From the NCBI GenBank assembly GCA_013398295.1, contig VZSF01009132.1, forward strand, positions 132,356 through 196,355: a stretch of DNA of 64,000 nucleotides, written 5' to 3'. The position numbers and the translations under genes were made by a program. The first letter of the stretch is position 1, and each line of letters opens with the position of its first letter. Below, one piece after another: positions 25,301 through 37,700 of the stretch. The notes beneath the pieces were generated by a model. That model was given only the letters and a program-made list of their open reading frames with translations. It was not told where the DNA came from and did no database searches. This DNA is from Chionis minor. Taxonomy: Eukaryota; Chordata; Aves; Charadriiformes; Chionididae.

Positions 25301-28300
25301 TGCTCAAATCCTTCACAGTGGGGCAGGCTGCCATAAAGTTCTAGGAATTTAATTTAAAAAAAAAAAATCTCCAATGAAAGTGCAGGATATGAGCAATGCA
25401 AGTGACAGCTGGCAGCAGGGCTAAAGCACCGCCTCTCCCCCCGCCAACCAGCTTCACTCTCACCGCTCCCACTCAGGCGCAGCTCATAGGTGCCACCACT
25501 GCCGCCCGCTCACCACTTTCCACTGCTGCCGAGTCCAGTGAATCCGCCATCAGCCAGCATCCACCATGGCTTTATCCCTGGCCTGGAGTTACAAGGGCTG
25601 GCTCTAGTCTGCAGCGTAGGCAGGTGTTACACAAGCTCTTCTGGGATGATTAACGACTCTGAGGTAACATCCGCCCTTGAGAACCCCATCGATGCTACTC
25701 CTCTATTGAGCAGGAAGGGCATTAATGCCCAGGCATTAAAAGACAAATGATAGCTTTCACTTCACCGAGGGCTCTTTCTTCTCCCCTCTCAGTTCCTGAG
25801 GGCAGGAGCTGCCTACGCTACAGGCTGCAGTCCCAGGGCCTGTCTAAGCAGCGCCCTCCCCCCCAGAGCAGCACCTCAGGTGTGCTGGGTGATACAGAAT
25901 GCAAACAGCATTTTAGCCCGTGAAGTACCAACAGCTTGAATTTGGCTATGATGACCCAAAGGAGTTTCACAATACGAGCAGCGCCTCATGGCCTCAATGA
26001 GAACAGTTCTCCAGATCCAGCTGCAAGTGAAAGCACCACCTCACATTGCAGCTCAACCACACCTGGGTGCACGCAGCAGAGCTGACTTTCTGGAGAAAAA
26101 GTGAAAAGGATGAGTGTGCATGTGTCCAGGCAGCCATGGATGCTCCCCACTGCTTCCCTGCTGGGGGAAAAGTGCAGACAGGTGGGACACGTGTCTACAC
26201 CACACACACAGTGACACCACCCAGCCACCCCTAAGTGCAGTATCCCACTTGGTGATTCAGTTTCTTTGGCCCCAGACTGTTCCTGTCACTGCTCCAGCCA
26301 GCGGCCTCGGGGGAGGCTCTACTCTTTGTTTCTGCATCTGGGCCAGCTGCGCTGAGGAAGAATTTCACAATGGGACCAGCCTCACACCCCCAGAGAAAAT
26401 ATCTCTTCAGATTCCTCTGTTAATGAACTCATCAGCGTGGCCCTAATCAGCAATCAAGCTCCACTGAAGAGGAGTGCAGCTCAGAGGCACAGGTGACTCT
26501 GCAGGCAGGGACAGTGTCCTGTAGGCTGCCTGTCAGCTGGGAGGACACAGGCCCAGGCCCTGGGTGATGCAGGGGGGCAGCTCACATCACACCCACCGGC
26601 TATGAAGTGCGCTGAAGGCTGGGCTTGTCCTACATCAACTCCTGGTGACCAGCCTCAACCTGCCTGTCCAGGGGTTCCTTCCCCACAGGGCAACCGGTGG
26701 CTCCCTCCACCTGCAGCAGCAGGAGGAGAGCACTTCTGGCACTGGCTCTTTTTCAACGCACACCAGTTGAGCCAACTGTTGGGGCCATCAGTAACATATT
26801 AATCAATCAGCTCCGTCCAGTGAGTGCAGGACTGCCTCCAGCAGGAATCTCTGGCCCCTCACCTCAGTGGGAGAGGGCCGGGCAGCGTGGAGTGGCGCTT
26901 GCCTTGCTGCAGCACGGGCAGTTCGAGGCCGCTCTGTTCAGCAACAACCCTGCCCAGACCAGCACAGGGCGGCTGGGCAGCACCCAGCACATCGAAGCCC
27001 CCTTGCCACACATCCCCGATCTCCTCCGTGTCTCGTGAGGCTTCCTGCGTCTAAGAGATCAACATTAGGCCTCTGAAGATGCAGATAACTGCCACGCTGC
27101 AGAAAAGCTGCAAGCATGCGAACACACGTTTAGGCTCCCTGGGAAGACCAGAGGCTCTAATCAGTCCCCCTCACCCTTCACATCAAAGGGTGCGAAGTGA
27201 AGACTGTGCCTGCCAGCCTGCCAGGCTCTGCCAGGAGAATGTGACCGTTCCCTGCCTGGTGGCATATTCCAGCCAAGCAACAGTAAAAAAGGAAAAACCT
27301 TTAAGCATTCAGTTACTGAGGCAGCTGCTGTCTAAGGGCCCTGGAAGCAGTGCTTCTTAGGCTTTACCAAATATCCACAGGCAAGCCCTCAGCTCAACTC
27401 AAAGGCTGTGTTCCTGAGTCCTGTATGTTTATGAGTCATGCCTCTATAGGGGCCAATGGCCTCTCCAAGGCCCCAGAGCAATAAAGGCCCCATGTGGAAA
27501 TCAAGCAATGCAAGCTCTGAACATGTGAAAAACATTTGCCATCACCCAGGCCTGGCTTCACAGCTCTTCTCTTACCTTAAATGACCCCAAAGCATCTCAG
27601 CATCTCCAGCGAAGGAGAGAAGGGTCTTTGGAAATGTTCCTCTTGGATGCTGCAACAGTGAGCAGACATTCCCTCTGCTCTGGTGTGTGAAAAAGCACAG
27701 CACCAGGTTCAGCGATGGAGAGAGCTGCGCTACCTGAGGGGGTCAGTAGTGCAAAGTAGAAAGAATTGGGTGCCTCTTCACCAAAACCTTATGGGCACAG
27801 GGTCTCACTGCTTATACAGCCTTAGCTAGAGGCTGTCACCGACAGAGATGCCACCAGTGCTGTGGCACAGTAAAGCAAGGAATTGTCCATACCACAGAAA
27901 AGTTAGAAAGAAGTGCCAATGGCTCCTCTTTTCACCTAATGAGCCTCAGCTCCATCTCTCATCCTTGTGCTGTGAGAGCAGTTTGAGCTTTAGGGCTAAG
28001 TTGAGCTCCTCTCCCTAAAATGCCATTTTATGAAGATGTTTCTGTGATTCACAGACTTGGCTACAGAGAACTAGGATGAAACCCACAGACTTGGCCTGCG
28101 TCGCTTCCTCCCAGGCAGCGAGGATCCTCGCGCCAAGCAGAGGTCAAGAGTGTTCAGGACACTGAGGATTTGGAGCACAACAGGGAAAGAAATGCAGTGA
28201 TGGCAGATAACACTCCACTGCATACAGTTTGTCAAGAGGAAGAACTGCCTTTGCTGGATAGGATGAAAGTAATAAAGCAAAGTTAGCAATCCCTGGAAAA

Positions 28301-31300
28301 CTTCCTTCTGACCATGATACCCACAAACATGTAAGAAATTGTCTCTGACTGGCTGGGAGCGACAAAGAAAATGGCAGTACCCCATGCTGTTCTAATCCTA
28401 GTCCATGGCTACTGCTCTCCAGTATCGCTTTAGGAGTTTGTAAAACACTGATATTCTCTATGTTTATCCAAGTGCCCTTCCATCTTCTGCAAGCTAGGAA
28501 AATACCAGCTCCCATGTCAACTGGAAACCATCAGAAAGTAAGACTGAAGAGGAGAAAAACAGTGTACCTGGTACACAGTCCTTCCGCTGGGGGACGTGAC
28601 TCGGGTGACAGAACGTTGATCCACCAAATCCAAAGCTGGGACAGCAGATGGGCCAAATATGAACTTCAGCCTGAAAAAGAACAAGTCTCTAGTTAGGTCA
28701 CACCACAAAAGGAGACCACCTGGTTTAGCCTTAATCCACAGGATTTAGCCCTGTGGAGTCCAGAAGACCTGTAGCCAGAGGTTCCCATTGCCTCTCAAAA
28801 TCCCAGCAGTTACAGATCCAGTAATTGCACTCCAAGCAATGAAGTGCAGTTGTCATTCTCAGCTCTGTGGGCTTTCAGCAAGTGATCCCCCATCCCTGTC
28901 ATTTCCCTCTGAGAAAACCCCAGGACTCAGTCCTTAAGGACAGCCTCTACTCTGTCAGTTATTTGGAGCTGCTTTTTGATATTCTTAAGAGAATTTCCAA
29001 ATTTCCAAGCTGCTCCCACACAGTCCCACATTTCTTTGCAAAATCCCATTCAGTTTTAATTACAAGGCATTTTAGATTTTTCTGACATGGGACATTACAG
29101 CTTATGTGTTTCTTTTTCAGCACTGTGACCCAAACACTATTCTGGCTGCCTGCTGCACAAACAGGACATGAAGTGGTTCCTGTCCTGAACTAAAATGAGA
29201 CAAACTGCATCAGAGTCAGAGAAGTGAGGTTTTTTCAGTGCCAGAGTGCTGACACTTAACCAATTTATCAAACAGTGAATCTAGACTCTAAAGCTGGAAA
29301 CTTTGCTTCTGCCCGGCGCCCTAAACACACTAGGTCTTCTTCAGGGGAAACTGCACCTCTGGCAGCAAAAGCAAAACACGTTGGCAAAGAGAAGATGCAG
29401 GAAGGAAGTTCTGGGGGATGCACAGTGCTGGGGATCCAACAGAGGTTACAGGCAACAGGCAGCGTCAGACGCGCAGCCCAATTACTTGTGGCAGTAAACT
29501 GTGAGACCGTCACATGAGCACAACAAACATAAACAGGGCTTTGTGTGGGGGCAGCACCAGGAAGACAAGAGCACACGGAGGCAGAGTTGCTAATGCTGAA
29601 GGGAAAAGGGGCTCGTGCCCTCGGACACCTTAATGGTACACACAGGCTGTCCTGGATGAGTTGCTCTGGATCAGACTATTGATCAGTTGGTCTTGAACCC
29701 CCCGAATCCCGCCACGGCCCACACATCGTGCCTCAGAGCGATGAGAGGGCAGCGGTGATACATAGCTCCCTGAGCAATAGGAAACGCAGCAGCAGGGCTC
29801 CTTCCCCATCCGAGGGAAACTGATTGAAACCCTGGAGAATGGATGAGTCATTCTGTAGTGATCACATCTCCTCTGTCACAGTCACAACTGAGGTATGAAT
29901 TACTCTTTCTCTACCCACCAAACTGCATCAATACGAAGCCAAAGGCCATCAGGGAAATAAATACTTAAGACACCCCACTACACATGGAGCCACCAGGTGG
30001 CATCTGTCATCCAGCTACCAGCAGGGCTCGGAGACAGCAAATTTATTCCAGATAAACACCCACGGATGGCACGTACCTTATGTCACTCCACCCTTCTTAC
30101 AAACCCTTTCCCTTTCCTTCCAAGCAGGACACATCACCATGCAGGGACACGCCACTGCATGGCATTTATGGATCAGAGTGCCGGGGATGGGGTAAAGACT
30201 AAGTTAGCCAGGTTTGCTCAGGTCCATGGTTGCTTCCACAACTCTCTCCTTGGCCTCGGAGCTGTGAGGCAGCATCATGGGGGCACACGCTGCTGGCTGG
30301 CCGCTGCTGTGCTCAGCACTGTAAAATTCCACAGCAGCAAGCGGAGAGCTGCGAGTCCCGAAGGCACAGCAATTTCTAGCTGCACACTGTCTGCCCACCC
30401 CTGCAGGGATTTCATCTCCTGCTGATGCCGTGCAAGGGTATAGGATAAGCTGTATGTCAACTATGGCCATCTGCACCTTTAGCCTATTGTCCAGACTGCT
30501 CATAGGCTTAAAAGTTATTCTAGACCCATACACCCAGCTGCTCTGAATGCGTTCCAAAGAGCTCAGGGGCAACTCAGTTAACTTTTATCTTCTGAGAAAA
30601 ATCTGTGTAGTCTAGGTTAGTTACAATGGTAAACAACAAGAAAATCGGCAATGATGAAAAGATGGACCAAAACATGAGTGGGAGAGCAAGAGAAAGCAGA
30701 GGCACATTTCCAACTCCAGTGAAAATACAGAGAGCCAAGGCAGAGCCCTGGCGTCTCGGCAGCGTGGCTGACCTACGCGTCTGAGTCAATCTCATTGATA
30801 ACGAGCCAAGCAACAGACTTGTTCCAGGAAGACCAAACCTTCAGTTGCACAAATGCAAGGCAATAAGGATTGGCTTCATGTGAGGACTGAGAGGAGGTGG
30901 GTGGGGGAACACTCAACGCAAGACATTCCTTAATGATTAGGTTTGGGACTCTAAGGGGGATGAGTTTAATGAGTTTCAGTAACTCTTTCAAATTTGGGGA
31001 AATCTTTTTTCATGCATACAATTTGATCAGCCTAACAGGAAATAATGAAGGGAATGCCCAAAGGAAATTGAAGGACTTCAGAGATTTGGAAGAGATTCAG
31101 GAATTAATTCAGAATACTTCTGAGCCACAGGTCACAGGGAATCGATGGAAATCTGACTGCCAAGAGTTACCACCCAACTGGTATTAAACTTAACAAGGGA
31201 ATTTCTTTCCTCCTCTTTTCTTTTATGACAAGAAGGAAACAAAAAGTTACAAGACTTGTCAAATATAATCCCACGCTTCAAAGGCCAGTGTGGTCCAAGA

Positions 31301-34148
31301 AGAGGGAGTCAGCATCCAAACCCTTCACAAGTGTTAGGTTAGATAACTTTAGACCCAAAGATATTAAGGCCTGAACGGTTCCTGGTGATCTCCTCTCCTG
31401 GCTAAATTACAGGCCAGCAGAAACACAAAGTTAAAGATGAATCTGAAAAGCCTTTCTCGCTGTGATGCTGCCTTTTCTCTACCTTCACCAATTAGTGAGG
31501 GCTGCAGAAGCTGTGAAATTTGGATCTCTTAGGAGACTGCTTAGGAATGGCTGAAATATTCACAAGCTTCAATCAACACGAGGACGATGAGGCCGAGCTG
31601 AGACGACTTCTAAACAGAAGAAAACTCTCAGGGTAATCTTCACGTTAACAATTCCCTTGTGCAGAGAGAAGATACCTTCACGTCTCCCTTTCTATCACAT
31701 GTGCCCGTGACTCAAGCAGAAGGAGGAATTTCAGGATGCTGCTGTGCTCACAATGATATGAACGCAGTGGAGATGCGGCAATCCATGAATCACCACGAAA
31801 CACTCTCACAGTAAACACACTCCAGATCTGAGGGTGGACTCGGAGTTCAGGTTAAACACTCTGGGTTTCTGCATGTTGAATCCACCCAAATTAAAGCAAG
31901 TCATCACAGGAGATTCAGCAATACAGAGATAATTTCATGAATCTCTGGAAAAACCTTTAAGAAAACCTCTTGGACCTTCATTTCCACTACCAGCAAAATA
32001 AATGTAGCAACTCTGCATGAGAAACATGCACTGGTGAAACACAGGAAAAAACCAGCAGTACTATGGTGAGAGCAGATTATCAGCTGCCCTTTAGCAGGAC
32101 ACTTGGGACAAGAACTGAAGCAAAAGACACTTACCCCAGCAGCAGGTCATCGGGGACTGCAACAAAAAGAAAACGAAGTGTAATTTTGTTGGAATTCCCC
32201 ACTGTGAGAGACATTGATATCACAGGGAGGTTAGTGTCTCCCTAACGCACCCCCAGAGGCCACTCAGGACTGCAGTGCTCTACCCATCCTCTCCAGCCAC
32301 CAAAAAGTAACAAGAATCAGTAAAATGATCTTCTATAGTAGTGCTAAGGCAACTATCAAGTAGAGCAATTTAATAGACATTCAGAAATGTGGAAGCCCAA
32401 ATATACTTACTTTTATAATAGCCTACTTTTAAAAGCATGCAAGAAAAGGTAAGCAACCTCAACATCTTACTCTGCCGCTTTAAGAAGTTGGTTAAAAATA
32501 CATATATTGGTTTCCCTGAAACTCTTTTGGCACAAGTTGAGAACCCTGGCATCAAAACTTTAAAAATGTTGTTCTTTTCCCAGCATAGTCTTGTAGGGCG
32601 CCACTAGTTTATAGCTTTTAATACAGCACACAGAAACATAATGTCTTCACTTACTAGAATTTCTTGTTAAGATGGAAAATTACGCTTAAGAAAATTAGTC
32701 TGTTTGTTGTAGCTAACGGTTTACGCTCTGATCATCCAATCTGATCTTTCTGTTATCACTAATGGGACACAGTGTACTACGTCTCTGTATTCCACTGAAG
32801 GACTTTTGACTTTAAACTCCTTTGTTCCAACAATTCAAAATATTTTTTATGACTTATGCTGTTGATTTGACCTTTCCAACTTTATTCCTATTTAATCATC
32901 CAAAGCGATTGATCAGTTTGTTTCTGCTTTTTTATCTCAGTGTGTGTCTTAGTACTATTTTGATGCTTTAAGGAAAAGTATACCTTAAAAGGAATGTTGA
33001 CTTTTTGGGTTTTTTCCCCTAGTTTACAACAGGATTTATAAAGATCTTTTTTTAAGTCGCATGTAGACTTTGGATCTACTCTAACCTGACAGGAGCCGTA
33101 CTGCAAGTATGCCAAAAAGCTGTTAATGTGGTCACTCTGACAGTTTAGACATTAAACCTCTGCCCATTCCCCACTCAAATGTAGTGCTCAAACAGACTTC
33201 TCTGAATGTTTATTTGGTTGGTTTTACTGCAGTTAAAATATTCCTTAAATAGACACTTTCCTTAGGAAGAAGCATTCTGCGCTACTTACCGAGTAAACAC
33301 AAACAGTGATATTCTTTCAGCGTGGATTACAGACCTACGTCAGTAATGTTACCAATGAAGGTAATTGTTCTTAACTAGCTGCTAGAACTGGCCAGGATTT
33401 AACTGCTGGCTTACGCTTGCTTCATTCAAGCAATGGGAAAGTTGTTCTTTGCCTGGGGATCACTAACAGCCCACCCTCTGCCGGTCAGTCATGAAACATG
33501 ACCATTTTAATGAAAACTTCCCTTTCAACTCTAGTTTTGAAATTAGCAAGTTTATAAAAACCGCAGTACCGTAGGCACAACAAAATGCCTACCTAAAAGT
33601 ATACATAAATTATCGTCTCTCAAGTGCAACTACTTACACTGCAAGCTCTAAACAAGCAGCATTGCCCTAGGTCCCACGTTTGAAACGGTGTCCAACCTGC
33701 TCTAACTTTTGGAAGGGCCTGACTTTGAGTACGGCTCCTTGTTACCCGTCCTTCAAACCCGTTTGTGTGCAGACGAGTTGTATCAAGTACAGCAATTAAA
33801 TATTCATTCAGAACCACAGCAATTAATTTGAAAAAGCAATGTGGAAACCCAGATGCTTTTATAACATCCTACTTCTAAAAGCATGCAAGAAAAGGCACGT
33901 GGCCTTAACGTCTTACTCCGACACTCCTGAAAGTGAAGGCCACCCCTTGTGTGCCCGAGTCTGCAGCAGCTGCGAGGAGAGGCCGACAACCCTCGCTGCT
34001 ACCTGAAGGTTCACCCGCGCCAGAATTACCGGCCCACCGACTGCCGGGACGGTTCTGGTTTTCGTTACGTACCGTGTGAGGTCTCCTGGAAAGCCTTTTT
34101 GATCTCTTGCAAAAGCTCTTCCGCTACCGCTGGCAAGGTACTGCCCAT
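22192..34148 (-). CDS. ZSWIM7: Zinc finger SWIM domain protein 7 (SWS1 homologue), five coding exons
   Basis: Member of the Shu-type complex with SWSAP1 that promotes RAD51 filament assembly in homologous recombination; nuclear. Coding exons in transcript order: 34148-34073, 32156-32135, 28670-28568, 23222-23118, 22308-22192. They total 423 nt, that is 140 aa and a stop, exactly the human length as I recall it, and all phases agree (1, 2, 0, 0). The start MGSTLPAVAEELL aligns with human MAVVLPAVVEELL. The middle has LKFIFGPSA and ALDLVDQRSVT. The SWIM zinc motif CxCx(n)CxH is formed by CTC in the fourth exon and CKH at the start of the fifth, so an intron divides it. The tail is acidic (EEEDEG). 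The gene converges with ADORA2B and diverges from TTC19. The exon-1 frame stays open upstream into the gap, so a longer N-terminus cannot be excluded, but alignment to human supports the ATG at 34148. Confidence 0.95.
22309..23117 (-). other. ZSWIM7: ZSWIM7 intron 4
   Basis: An 809-bp intron with GTAAGT donor and TTTGCAG acceptor. No repeat or additional exon was recognised. Confidence 0.85.
23118..23222 (-). CDS. ZSWIM7: ZSWIM7 coding exon 4
   Basis: A 105-nt exon (35 codons, phase 0 to 0) that reads VLGSSGKLYTCYSSCHFCTC and on to a Leu-Leu end. It carries the first Cys pair (CTC) of the SWIM motif. It was found from its splice sites and similarity because no ORF of reportable size covers it. 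Confidence 0.94.
23223..28567 (-). other. ZSWIM7: ZSWIM7 intron 3 (5.3 kb)
   Basis: GT and AG borders are consistent. The sequence is GC-moderate with short G- and A-runs (about 24951-24962 and 25353-25366). Several chance ORFs occur, the largest being a 203-codon frame at 23346-23957 on the minus strand, but none resembles a known protein or shows exon-like borders. Confidence 0.8.
28568..28670 (-). CDS. ZSWIM7: ZSWIM7 coding exon 3
   Basis: A 103-nt exon with acceptor TTTTTCAG and donor GTACAC. It encodes LKFIFGPSAVPALDLVDQRS and continues to TVYQ, closely matching human ZSWIM7. Phase is 2 in, 0 out. Confidence 0.95.
28671..32134 (-). other. ZSWIM7: ZSWIM7 intron 2 (3.5 kb)
   Basis: The intron lies between the microexon and exon 3. 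Nothing beyond short chance ORFs was seen. A 96-codon + strand frame at 30897-31187 is not recognisable. Confidence 0.8.
32135..32156 (-). CDS. ZSWIM7: ZSWIM7 coding exon 2 (22-nt microexon)
   Basis: The exon is 22 nt, flanked by TTGCAG and GTAAGT. With the last base of exon 1 it encodes VPDDLLLG, matching human IPDEYLLS in the right place. Its length (22 = 3n+1) converts phase 1 to phase 2, which is required for exon 3 to read correctly. It is far too short to appear in any ORF scan. Confidence 0.9.
32354..32476. repeat. Direct repeat, copy 1
   Basis: About 123 bp aligns with 33781-33922 in the same orientation. Shared features are a TATCAAGTA start, AGCAATT, AATGTGGAA, CTTTTATAA and an identical 20-base core beginning TAAAAGCATGC, then a diverged TCTTACTC end. 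Family is unknown. Confidence 0.75.
33781..33922. repeat. Direct repeat, copy 2
   Basis: This is the partner of 32354-32476. The copy carries an extra segment of about 24 bases after its first 35 bases and lacks a few bases after AATGTGGAAACCC. No terminal inverted repeats or target-site duplications were seen, so it could be an old transposon fragment or a local duplication. Confidence 0.75.
34073..34148 (-). CDS. ZSWIM7: ZSWIM7 coding exon 1
   Basis: A 76-nt coding part, 25 codons plus one base, reading MGSTLPAVAEELLQEIKKAF and on to ETSH, with donor GTACGT. A pyrimidine-rich CAG at 34171-34173 (minus strand) just upstream looks like a splice acceptor, so this may be preceded by a non-coding 5' exon. 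Confidence 0.9.
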
Positions 34149-34495
34149 TTCATTGGCACCGGCCTCGCGACTGGCAGCAAGACAGAAGAGAACAGGAGAC
34201 AGAGGGAAATCGTTACGGTCACCGTACAGGACGCGACGAGGCAGGATGGCCTGTCCGGGAGTGCTCCATCCCAGCCCTGCAGGGAGGCCCAGGAAGGGGC
34301 ACCCCAGCACCTGGCTGCTGCGCGGTTCCCATTCGCTGGGGACGGAGGGTTTCTCGCAGCAGACCGGTGTCTCCCGGACAGCCCCGGCAGACGCGGCTCC
34401 CGCGGAAGGGGGCCGGGGGCCGGGCACGCCGCCACCAGCAGGCAGAGGCTCCGGCCTGCAGCGCCCCGGCGCTGGGCTGTGAGGAGGCCGAGGCG

Positions 34496-34736
34496 NNNNN
34501 NNNNNNNNNNNNNNNNNNNNNNNNNNNNNNNNNNNNNNNNNNNNNNNNNNNNNNNNNNNNNNNNNNNNNNNNNNNNNNNNNNNNNNNNNNNNNNNNNNNN
34601 NNNNNNNNNNNNNNNNNNNNNNNNNNNNNNNNNNNNNNNNNNNNNNNNNNNNNNNNNNNNNNNNNNNNNNNNNNNNNNNNNNNNNNNNNNNNNNNNNNNN
34701 NNNNNNNNNNNNNNNNNNNNNNNNNNNNNNNNNNNN
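34496..34736. other. Assembly gap (241 N) covering TTC19 exon 1
   Basis: The run of N lies between the ZSWIM7 promoter side and the intron that precedes TTC19 exon 2. By length comparison with human TTC19 (380 aa) about 84 N-terminal residues are missing. With the start codon and donor they should need at least as many bases as the gap is given, so the true gap may be longer. Confidence 0.97.
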
Positions 34737-37700
34737 CGGGGGGCGGCGGCGGGCCGGGGCAGGGCGGCGGTCACCGGTCCGCCTCGCCCCGCAGCGCTCT
34801 CCTTCTTCCCCAAGGAGGCCGAGGAGGACGGGGAGGACGCCATTATCCTGCTGCTGAAGAGAGCCAAGGTGAGGCGCCGTCCCCCGCAGCGCCGCGGCCA
34901 TGGCGGCCCGGGCCTTACCTCAGCGCGGCTTCTCCCCCCTCTCTCCGCAGCTCAGCGTCATGAAGGGCGAGCTGGGGGAGGCCGAGCGGGTTCTGCACCA
35001 AGCCCTGCGCCTGTCGCACCAGGCGGATAACAGGAAAGCCATCACCTACACCTACAGCATGGTAGGTGTGCGCAGGCACAGCCTCGTACCTCCTGCTCCA
35101 GCACGGCCCGGGGCGTCGGGGGGTGCAGTGCCGTAGGCTGGGGCTGCGGTGGAGGTGGAAGGAGCAGCAGTTGTGGCGAGGCTGGTCCCTGCCGTCTCCA
35201 TGGAGCTTCAGCACTGTCTGTCTCTTCCAGATGGCAAACGTGGCCTTCATGCAGGGACAGCTGGACAACGTGAGTAACCATTTCCCCCCACTCCCTCTGA
35301 ATTTTATGAGGTTGACACCTTCTGCAGGAGGGTGAAGGTGCAGCATGCTGTGACAAGCTGTGTCATGCTGCGTCCTGAGAGGTGCGAGGCAGAGGTCTCC
35401 CCCGATAAAGCAGAATACTGTGCCATGGGACTGCAGTCCCATGGAACGTGTCTTGCTAAGGAAGGTGCTTTCACAGTTCAATTTTGAGCAACATGGTGCA
35501 AGGGAAGGAATACTTCTAACTGGCAAATGCCACAGTCAAGTAGTTAGAGACTGGCCCAAGGAGAGTCTGGGAAAGCCCTGAAGGCATATAGATGTGGTCA
35601 GCCCATGGCTGGTGGAGCAGCCCTCAGGTAGAAACTGAAAGGATGCAGTAGCTGGCAGTACCCCTGGGCTCCAGTTAGCCTTTAGCTTCTGGCTGGTCTT
35701 GACAATGTAAATGCCACAAATTGTAAGACAGGTTTCTCCCAGTAGTTTGCCTCAATAAAGGGCAGAGATGTTTTGTGTTAACTGCCATAATTCCTCAGTA
35801 TTCTCTTCAAAATTCTCCTTTCAGGCAGAAAAGCTCTACAAAGCAAGTATGAGCTATTTGCTTGCAGGGGACACGAAGGAGGTATGTTCTTCTGATAAAG
35901 GCTTTCAGGGGGAAGTAGTAACAATTCTTGGGTCTATTTCTTCTGCTCTAATACCTCTTACTGGAAATTGGCAATACTATCTACAAGCTTGCCATCTTCT
36001 CAAGAACTTCCTTTAAGGGGATGGGCATTTTCAAGGTCTAAACTTGTTCTTTGGCAAAGTAATGTTTCTACTGGGGCGATGCGAGAAGAGTAACAGTTGC
36101 ATTGTGTGTCCTCCTGGCAGGATGACAATGCAATCCTTGAGATGTCCCTCAAGCTGGCCAGTATCTATGCTGCTCAGAAACAGTGAGTTCCCTACTAAAG
36201 GCATCTTTTGCTTTAATCTCAGCTTCACAGTGGCAGTGAAGAAAGAGGCTCTTTCCTCTAAGAACAGAGTGCCTGAGGGAGCTTTGATATGCCAAGATAC
36301 CATCAACATAAAGGTTCCAACTGGCATGATACTTGCCTACCCACTGTTATGTAGCACAGTGATTGCCCAGCTTAGGGCAGAAGCAGCCATGGAGGACACC
36401 GCTCTTTAGTCTTAAATCCACACATCACAGGAGAGAAAGCAGTTGGTGGTTGGTAACTTGTAGATTCATTTTTCAGTGGAGGATTGGCATGGGTTGCCTT
36501 AGCTGGCCTTGTTTGGGTGGAGGGGGCTGTCTCCACCTCTTGGGTCAAGAGAAGGGTCTGGGCCACAATCAAGAAGAGAGCACTGAGGGCAAGAAGATTC
36601 TGGTGAAGGGGAAAAGTTGTCTTACAGGCCCTTTAGAATGAGGGATTGAAGGTGTTCATGTCCATCCCTGCAGGGGTGGAACGAGCCTTCCTTTGCTGAG
36701 TAGTTGTACTTTGCAGGCACAAATTAGCCCTGGCTGGTTATGAGTTCTGCATCCTGACCTTAGAGGAGAAGATTGCCAAGCAAAAGGACTTACCTGAGGA
36801 TGTCTTACCAGGTGAGACTGCCTTGTCTGCCGAAGGCTTCTCTCATTAGCTTTCCCTGGACATTTCCCTGTCCTTGATGTTGCTTTCCATATTGCCTAAG
36901 CACCATCTTTGTGTCAATCCATTGTCTTCACACTGCATGAGTGTCCTACTCTTGTAGGACAGACTCATGCTTGATCTTGTAGAAGTGATCACTTCCACTC
37001 CTCTCTATTTGCAGCTGAAGAAAAGGCCAACACCCGTCTCTTGCTTGGGATGAGCCTAGACTCCTATGCTCGCTACCTCCTAAACATTAACCAGCTCCCA
37101 GTGGCCCAAAAAATGTATGAGAAGGCTCTGCAGATATCAAATGATGTTCAGGGAGAGACTCATCCACAGGTGACGTGTACAATGGTAGTCGGACTACTAG
37201 GGGAAGAAAGGCTCATCTCCTAGGGAACGAGGCAGCCTTAAAAGCAGCTTTGCTGGCACCGAACATACACAGCATTAAATTAGGTTCTCTTTTCCTGCCA
37301 GGAGGAATGAGCATGCAGCATGCTGATATACAAATAAGACACTTTCTTACCGAAAGCTTCTCTGGGAAATACTACTTTCAGTAGCATGATGGGGTATGAA
37401 TGTGGTGCTTCTGCTGCCCCACACTTCTACACAAGTCTTGCTCTGAGACTTCCCTTTCTGTCCTGGTGCAGACTGTGGTTCTGATGAATGACTTGGCAAC
37501 TGTGCTGGATGCTCAGGGGCACTATGATGAAGCCTACTCCTATGTGAAGAGGGCAGCTGAGCTGGCAAAGGAGACTCAACACCCTGAGGAGCACATGGTG
37601 CTGAATAACCTGGCGGCAATTCTGATGCACAAAGGTAGGTAAATAAATGTCTTAGCCTATGTCCCTGTGCTTGTGCTGACTGCAGATACTGTAGGATTGA

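Larger units (their letters stand above)
32157..34072 (-). other. ZSWIM7: ZSWIM7 intron 1
   Basis: A 1.9-kb AT-rich intron with GTACGT donor and TTGCAG acceptor. It holds two diverged direct copies of one block, at 32354-32476 and 33781-33922, one near each end of the intron. Confidence 0.85.
34149..34950. promoter_or_regulatory. Bidirectional CpG-island promoter of ZSWIM7 and TTC19
   Basis: The two genes start head to head, with less than about 650 bp between the ZSWIM7 start codon and TTC19 exon 2. The region is very GC- and CpG-rich on both sides of the gap and shows no TATA box, as is usual for shared vertebrate promoters. Shared control is inferred from layout. The human genes have the same arrangement. 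Confidence 0.7.

Noticed and set aside
30897..31187. 96-codon + strand ORF in ZSWIM7 intron 2
   Set aside because: It reads like a protein by eye but has no recognisable family and no support; kept only as a chance ORF.
34246..34483. ATG-initiated + strand ORF before the gap, considered as the TTC19 start
   Set aside because: It meets a TGA before the gap and does not resemble a TTC19 presequence. It is more likely promoter sequence.
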